In this document: in pieces, positions 1 through 2,909 of the stretch | Layout: each line of letters opens with the position of its first letter | How positions within the stretch are numbered: the stretch's first letter is position 1 | Source: Planctomycetota bacterium | GTDB lineage: Bacteria; Planctomycetota; Phycisphaerae; Sedimentisphaerales; SM23-30 | Assembly: GCA_029573975.1 (NCBI GenBank) | Contig: JAKQBU010000614.1 | Coordinates: 1-5,243 of the forward strand | DNA: 5,243 nt | Direction of reading: 5' to 3' | Program-made: the position numbers and the translations under genes | Notes under the pieces: model-generated | The model's database searches: none | The model's input: the letters and a program-made list of their open reading frames with translations, nothing else | Told to the model about the DNA's origin: nothing

Positions 1-344
1 ATGACGGGGTGAATAAGACGGAATTTACCAACCGAACCGTGGAAATGACGCCGGATATCGGTACGACAAATGACATTTCCTCCTTTGGAGAGGATGCACA
101 AGGAAACCTGTATATTGCGGATTTGGGCGGTGAAATATTCAAAATACTACCAGAGCCTGTGGTTCCTGGTGATCTGGATGGTGACGGTATGGTCACTTTG
201 GGTGACTTGGCTATGCTGGCGGCCTACTGGCTGGAACCGGGATGCGGATGGTGCGGGGGTGCGGATTTCAATGGAGATCTGACCGTTTCCCTGCCGGATT
301 TAGCGACTTTTTCCGGTTTTTGGCTGGCGGGCACGGGTTTGTAA
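1..344 (+). CDS. Secreted beta-propeller (sugar dehydrogenase-like) protein with C-terminal dockerin, 3' end
   Basis: This is the 3' end of a longer gene: the frame is open to the left edge (Asp-Gly precede the GTG at 9), so that GTG is probably internal and the true start lies outside the window. Numbering from 9, residues ~23-46 (ISSFGEDAQGNLYIADLGGE and following) match the last blade of glucose/sorbosone dehydrogenase-like propellers, which typically end in FGED..G.LY..D..G.I..I. A short Pro/Val linker follows, then a two-repeat type I dockerin (~53-108). Repeat 1 has calcium ligands D55, D57, D59, T63 and D66; repeat 2 has D86, N88, D90, S94 and D97. Each repeat ends in the helix pattern L..xxWL. 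Type I dockerins bind cohesins in cellulosomes; in planctomycetes they are common on secreted proteins without an obvious scaffoldin. The protein is probably extracellular or periplasmic, though the signal peptide is not visible. The propeller assignment rests on about 30 residues and is weaker than the dockerin call. Confidence 0.85.
   Translation, partial: DGVNKTEFTNRTVEMTPDIGTTNDISSFGEDAQGNLYIADLGGEIFKILPEPVVPGDLDGDGMVTLGDLAMLAAYWLEPGCGWCGGADFNGDLTVSLPDLATFSGFWLAGTGL
165..332 (+). other. Type I dockerin domain (two calcium-binding repeats)
   Basis: Two F-hand-like repeats with D-x-D-x-D-G and D-x-N-G-D loops are each followed by a DLA.....WL helix. The spacer between them (LEPGCGWCGGA) contains two cysteines that could form a local disulfide. 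All expected calcium-ligand positions are filled, so the domain looks intact. Its position at the extreme C-terminus of a secreted enzyme-like protein is the usual architecture. Confidence 0.9.
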
Positions 345-381
345 TAACACTCGTTATTTGGCACGAAAGAAAGGATTTCGA

Positions 382-413
382 TTCCTAGCCCGTGAGATAT
401 GCGGGCTAAGGAA
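382..413 (+). repeat. Strong hairpin in the intergenic region
   Basis: The arm TAGCCCG (386-392) pairs perfectly with CGGGCTA (402-408) around a 9-nt loop. TTCC (382-385) pairs with GGAA (410-413) across a single bulged A at 409, giving 11 base pairs. It is followed by an A-rich stretch rather than T, so alone it is not a classical intrinsic terminator in the + direction. It could protect the 3' end of the upstream mRNA, act as the first half of a tandem terminator, or be a leader structure for the ferredoxin gene. Confidence 0.6.
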
Positions 414-418
414 AAAGG

Positions 419-456
419 AAGGTGAGAATAGGGATATTCCCTATATCACCTTTTTT
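419..456 (+). terminator. Intrinsic (Rho-independent) terminator
   Basis: The stem has two parts: AAGGTGA (419-425) pairs with TCACCTT (446-452), and ATAGGGA (428-434) pairs with TCCCTAT (438-444) around a TAT loop. A small GA/A internal loop separates them. The T tract at 451-456 follows immediately, with its first two T also able to pair. The site lies about 75 nt after the dockerin gene stop and 50 nt before the ferredoxin start, so it most likely ends the upstream transcript. If transcription of the ferredoxin gene starts upstream of it, it would act as an attenuator instead. Confidence 0.75.
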
Positions 457-505
457 GGAAATCCATTACACAGGATTCATACAGAACCAGAGAAAGGAGT
501 TTATG

Positions 506-694
506 ATGAAAGCAAGAGTCAACAACGATTTATGCACGGGCTGCGGCCCCTGTGAAGAAGTTTGCCCGGAGGTTTTCCAGGTGCAGGGCAATGTAGCGGT
601 AGTGATAGCAGATCCGGTCCCCCCGAAGGCGGAGGAGACCTGCCGGGAGGCAATGGAAAACTGTCCCACGGAAGCGATCACGATGGAAGAGTGA
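506..694 (+). CDS. Monocluster [4Fe-4S] ferredoxin
   Basis: This is a 62-residue soluble electron carrier. From ATG 506, the cluster ligands are C10-x2-C13-x2-C16 plus C53, which is followed by Pro (CP motif). C20 and C46 sit where Desulfovibrio-type monocluster ferredoxins carry a structural disulfide. This is knowledge of the family rather than something shown here. The second cluster motif of 2[4Fe-4S] ferredoxins is absent. The length and acidic C-terminus (ITMEE) are normal. Tandem ATGs occur at 503 and 506; the strong AAAGGAG at 493-499 is 3 nt from the first and 6 nt from the second, so 506 is preferred. A longer frame from 422 would run through the terminator and is implausible. The gene lies 58 nt upstream of the sigma-factor gene with no terminator between, so the two may be co-transcribed. 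The likely role is low-potential electron transfer, possibly to oxygen- or peroxide-detoxifying enzymes nearby (inference). Partners cannot be read from the sequence. Confidence 0.93.
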   Translation: MKARVNNDLCTGCGPCEEVCPEVFQVQGNVAVVIADPVPPKAEETCREAMENCPTEAITMEE

Positions 695-752
695 CGAGGG
701 CACGACAGAACAGTCAAGACAGGCTTATTCCCATGCAGGTAAGGATAATCTT

Positions 753-1637
753 ATGATTACAGGCGATACGTTAAATCACGAAATGGCAGAACGAGTGAGA
801 GGCTGTTTGCTGACTGCCAGTCAGGCAGAACAGTTGAGAAGAAATTTGGCTGACAGTCTTTATTATGTCTCCCATGCGAGTTTTACCCGGCCTTCGGAAA
901 TGGCAAAGATTCTGAACCATTCGATTGTGATTCCCCCCGACACGGTGCCGAATAGTGAGCAGATCCAGACTTTATTTTTGCAGATGAACTATTGCCGTTA
1001 TCGGCGGGAAAATCTGCGAAAGAGATTATTGCGCCAGCGTTCCTGGCGGCAGGAAGACATCAGAAAGCTACTGCAATGGGATGACCAGCAGCGTACTATT
1101 AAAGACAGGATCGTCACGTGCAATATGGGACTGGTGAAATCCATGGCGCGGCGCGCCCAATATTACCATCTCGAATATGAAGACAGCGTGAGCGAGGGCA
1201 GTTTGGCGTTATTGCGGGCGGTGGATCGATATGATTGTTCGCTGGGGTTTCGATTCAGCACCTATGCCTGCCAGGCCATCCTGCAAAGTCTGTACCGGCT
1301 GGCCAGAAAACACAACCGCTGGCGCAGCCGTTTTTCCAGTTCCGGTGAACTATTTTTTGATATTGACAATCATGTGGAAGCCCGGCGCGAAGAGCAGCTT
1401 CGGGAACAAGCCCAAACGGTAGGAATGATTGTGCGGGACAATTTGGCCAATCTTTCGGAAGCAGAGATGTTTGTTTTGGAAAGGCGATTTTCCCTATCGG
1501 AGGATACCTATCAGCCGATGACGCTGCAACAGATCGGGCAATATCTGGATTTGTCGAAGGAACGGGTACGGCAAATCCAAAAAAAAGCCCTGGACAAGGT
1601 TCGTGAGGCGAATGAACAATGTCTGGTATCGGCGTAG
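753..1637 (+). CDS. RNA polymerase sigma factor, sigma-70 family (divergent planctomycete type)
   Basis: This 294-residue protein should direct RNA polymerase core to a subset of promoters. Residues ~68-92 resemble region 1.2 (LFLQMNYCRYRRENLRKRLL). Region 2 spans ~118-188: 2.1 includes IVTCNMGLVKSMARR; the core-binding 2.2 includes EDSVSEGSLALLRAVDRYD; 2.3-2.4 includes GFRFSTYACQAILQSL. Region 3 (~190-230) is short and poorly conserved. Region 4 spans ~232-288, with 4.1 around LSEAEMFVLERRF and the -35-binding helix-turn-helix in MTLQQIGQYLDLSKERVRQI. In housekeeping sigma factors the 2.3 motif reads TYATWWIRQAI; here the paired tryptophans used in promoter melting are replaced by Q174-A175. 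The protein is much shorter than a housekeeping RpoD and lacks region 1.1, so it is an alternative factor. The start is ATG 753, with AAGGA at 741-745 (7-nt spacing). No anti-sigma gene is adjacent. It lies between a ferredoxin and flavodiiron/OsmC genes, so a redox-stress regulon is possible, but this is inference. Confidence 0.9.
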   Translation: MITGDTLNHEMAERVRGCLLTASQAEQLRRNLADSLYYVSHASFTRPSEMAKILNHSIVIPPDTVPNSEQIQTLFLQMNYCRYRRENLRKRLLRQRSWRQEDIRKLLQWDDQQRTIKDRIVTCNMGLVKSMARRAQYYHLEYEDSVSEGSLALLRAVDRYDCSLGFRFSTYACQAILQSLYRLARKHNRWRSRFSSSGELFFDIDNHVEARREEQLREQAQTVGMIVRDNLANLSEAEMFVLERRFSLSEDTYQPMTLQQIGQYLDLSKERVRQIQKKALDKVREANEQCLVSA

Positions 1638-1656
1638 AATCCGGAAAGGAAATATC

Positions 1657-1700
1657 ATGTCGGAGATCCATGAGGAAACAAAATCCTTCGGCTCCGACAT
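1657..1700 (+). repeat. 9-bp inverted repeat covering a start codon
   Basis: ATGTCGGAG (1657-1665) pairs perfectly with CTCCGACAT (1692-1700). The 26-nt loop contains a smaller hairpin, AGGA (1673-1676) with TCCT (1684-1687). The element lies directly downstream of the sigma-factor stop and is followed by TATTAGATTA, with no T run, so it is not a convincing intrinsic terminator. As RNA it would bury the AUG of the small frame at 1657, which suggests translational control or mRNA 3'-end stabilisation. As DNA it could be a widely spaced binding site. Confidence 0.55.
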
Positions 1701-1731
1701 TATTAGATTATCCGATCTGACCGCGGCATAA
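1657..1731 (+). CDS. Possible 24-residue small protein downstream of the sigma factor
   Basis: This short frame starts with ATG 1657 and ends in TAA 1729-1731. It begins MSEIHEETKSFGSDIIRLSD and continues to end in LTAA. An AAAGGA (1645-1650) lies 6 nt upstream, a good ribosome binding site. It starts 19 nt after the sigma-factor stop, so co-transcription is expected. The peptide is acidic and shows no membrane segment or recognisable motif. Its start codon forms one arm of a 9-bp inverted repeat (see 1657-1700). I do not recognise a family. It could be a genuine small regulator, or an accidental frame over a regulatory hairpin. No codon-level statistics are possible at this length. Confidence 0.4.
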   Translation: MSEIHEETKSFGSDIIRLSDLTAA

Positions 1732-1791
1732 TCGTGTTATGGTTACTACGAAATAAAATGGCAAATTTGGCATTCAGAAAGGCAGAATAGG

Positions 1792-2013
1792 TTGATTTCT
1801 TTAACAAAGGATGTGTATTGGGTGGGTGTGGTTGACTGGGGGATTCGGCATTTTCACGGGTTTGAGCTGTCCACCCTCGGGGCAGGATTGGCGGCAGAGG
1901 GAGTGGAGCATAAAATATTTGACATGACACAGCCAGGCAGTCCTGATTTGGAAAGATGCCGTACCCTGGGGCACAAAATGGGCCAGGCCCTCCAGCAACA
2001 AAAACCCAAATAA
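1792..2013 (+). pseudogene. Internally deleted A-type flavodiiron protein (FprA-like) remnant
   Basis: The 73-codon frame carries both ends of a flavodiiron protein but not its middle. Residues 1-28 (VYWVGVVDWGIRHFHGFELS and flanks) match the conserved N-terminus, ...VYWVGA.DW..R.FHG...T, which in intact proteins runs on into RGTTYNAYLI. From about residue 29 (nt 1876) the sequence instead matches the C-terminal tail of the flavodoxin domain: a GLAAEGVE-like strand, a PGSPDLERCRTLGHKMGQAL helix, then the stop. Intact proteins have about 400 residues. Here the metallo-beta-lactamase core with its HxExDH di-iron ligands and the FMN-binding loops are absent, so no O2 or NO reductase activity is possible. 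The frame is kept across the junction and there is no internal stop. The start is TTG 1792, the only candidate that fits the family N-terminus, with GAAAGG (1777-1782) 9 nt upstream. Either a real deletion or an assembly collapse could explain it. The N-terminal match is strong and the C-terminal match moderate. Confidence 0.72.
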
Positions 2014-2068
2014 GGTTTCCCTGCGTCCCTGGAAAAATGACAGACCTCTTTCACGAAGGAACTTAAAA

Positions 2069-2629
2069 ATGAATAATCCCAATACCCCCAAAATTGTAAA
2101 TGGCGTGAATATGGATACCCTCCAGGAGACCGTGAAAGCCATCCAGCAGGATCCGAACCTGGCCCGGTCGAAATTTCATATACAAAACAAATGGCTGGGC
2201 GGAGGATATAACCAGAGCGTCATAAAAAGTTTTTACGGGGCGGGGCAGGAACATGATCACCAGCAGGTCTTTGCGGTGGAGGCGGATGAACCGCCGATTC
2301 TGGCGGGCAAAGACCAGGGGCCTAATCCGGTGGAACATCTGCTCCATGCGCTGGCGGGTTGTCTGACATCCAGTATTGTGTATCATGCGGCTCTGCGGGG
2401 GATCGTAATCGAGGAGCTGGAGTCGCAACTGGAAGGGGACCTCGATCTGCGGGGATTTATGGGATTGTCCCAGGACATCCGGAAAGGCTACCAGAGCATC
2501 CGGGTAAAATTCCGGGTGAAAACCGATGCTGGAAACCTGGAAAAACTCAAAGAATTAACCCGATTTTCCCCGGTTTTTGATGTGGTCAGCCACGGGACCG
2601 CCGTCGAAATAGAAATAGAAAAAGGGTAA
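2069..2629 (+). CDS. OsmC-family protein
   Basis: This 186-residue protein belongs to the OsmC/Ohr superfamily, whose characterised members are cytoplasmic thiol-dependent (hydro)peroxidases. The central helix carries the family signature GPNPVEHLLHALAGCLTSSI with the conserved peroxidatic-type cysteine C98. Upstream are strands of the N-terminal half (FAVEADEPPILAG, residues 68-80). The C-terminal strand pattern RFSPVFDVVSHGTAVEIEIE (166-184) is complete. In classical Ohr/OsmC the second catalytic cysteine begins a CPV/CPY motif; here the position is S167 (SPV), as in several non-Ohr subfamilies, so peroxidase activity is less certain. The N-terminal ~35 residues form a helical extension (MDTLQETVKAIQQDP). 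The start is ATG 2069, with GAAGGA at 2055-2060 (8-nt spacing). It follows the flavodiiron remnant by 55 nt with no terminator, consistent with one oxidative-stress transcription unit (inference). Confidence 0.92.
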   Translation: MNNPNTPKIVNGVNMDTLQETVKAIQQDPNLARSKFHIQNKWLGGGYNQSVIKSFYGAGQEHDHQQVFAVEADEPPILAGKDQGPNPVEHLLHALAGCLTSSIVYHAALRGIVIEELESQLEGDLDLRGFMGLSQDIRKGYQSIRVKFRVKTDAGNLEKLKELTRFSPVFDVVSHGTAVEIEIEKG

Positions 2630-2636
2630 TGGCAGC

Positions 2637-2816
2637 ATGATTGCGCCTCCCTCAATGGCCATATCAAAATTGACAGAATCGGCAGGAGGCGGGGGAAAGA
2701 ATATACCGGATGGACCACCGGGATATCGGGATTCAAGCCAATACCGGAAAATGGCAGCGCAAGTCTTTTGCGCCAAAGTGGTTAGGGATCTTACCGGCAG
2801 AGACAAGACAAAATAA
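2637..2816 (+). CDS. Doubtful 59-residue ORF in the spacer after OsmC
   Basis: ATG 2637 opens a frame of 59 codons ending in TAA 2814-2816, 7 nt after the OsmC stop. AAAGGG (2621-2626) is 10 nt upstream. The predicted peptide contains a glycine run (SAGGGGKN), a proline-rich piece and a basic C-terminal half (VVRDLTGRDKTK). I recognise no family, signal or membrane segment, and codon use shows no clear bias. It occupies nearly the whole gap before the sensor promoter. It may be a spurious frame or a decayed gene, and I report it mainly so that the spacer is accounted for. Confidence 0.2.
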   Translation: MIAPPSMAISKLTESAGGGGKNIPDGPPGYRDSSQYRKMAAQVFCAKVVRDLTGRDKTK

Positions 2817-2819
2817 GAA

Positions 2820-2848
2820 TTGACTGCCGGGACCGGAAAAGCTATACT
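2820..2848 (+). promoter_or_regulatory. Near-consensus sigma-70 promoter for the sensor gene
   Basis: The -35 box TTGACT (2820-2825) and -10 box TATACT (2843-2848) are separated by exactly 17 nt, one mismatch each from the E. coli housekeeping consensus. Transcription would start near 2855, giving a leader of about 55 nt before GTG 2910. A 7-bp inverted repeat, CCGGCAG (2794-2800) and CTGCCGG (2824-2830), straddles the -35 box with arms 30 bp apart and could be an operator, though it may be chance. Confidence 0.65.
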
Positions 2849-2909
2849 GCGTAGAGTCATTATCTTTACCGAGTGAATCTTTCTGTTTAGATAAAGGACG
2901 GTAAGCCCC

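Noticed and set aside
343..358. AATAAC/GTTATT hairpin directly at the dockerin gene stop
   Set aside because: It is a short AT-only stem without a T tract; the 419-456 structure is the credible terminator.
422..505. Upstream extension of the ferredoxin from ATG 422
   Set aside because: It would translate the terminator stem, adds residues unlike any ferredoxin N-terminus, and lacks the strong AAAGGAG that precedes 503/506.
744..749. GATAAT before the sigma gene as a -10 box
   Set aside because: There is no -35-like sequence at the right distance, and transcription would start inside the coding region.
1255..1671. 138-codon minus-strand frame opposite the sigma factor
   Set aside because: It is antisense to conserved sigma regions 2 and 4, its translation has no family features, and it is Pro/Ser-rich as expected of a shadow frame.
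1759..1772. TGGCAAATTTGGCA as a sigma-54 promoter before the flavodiiron remnant
   Set aside because: It is a direct TGGCA repeat, but the spacing and the -12 GC element do not match the TGGCAC-N5-TTGC consensus.
2670..2707. Perfect TTGACA (2670-2675) with TATACC (2702-2707) as a promoter
   Set aside because: The spacer is 26 nt, far from the 16-18 nt needed, and no better -10 box sits at the right distance. The 2820-2848 promoter is much better.
2757..2773. GCGCAA/TTGCGC hairpin as a terminator for OsmC
   Set aside because: The stem has only 6 bp and no T run follows on the + strand.
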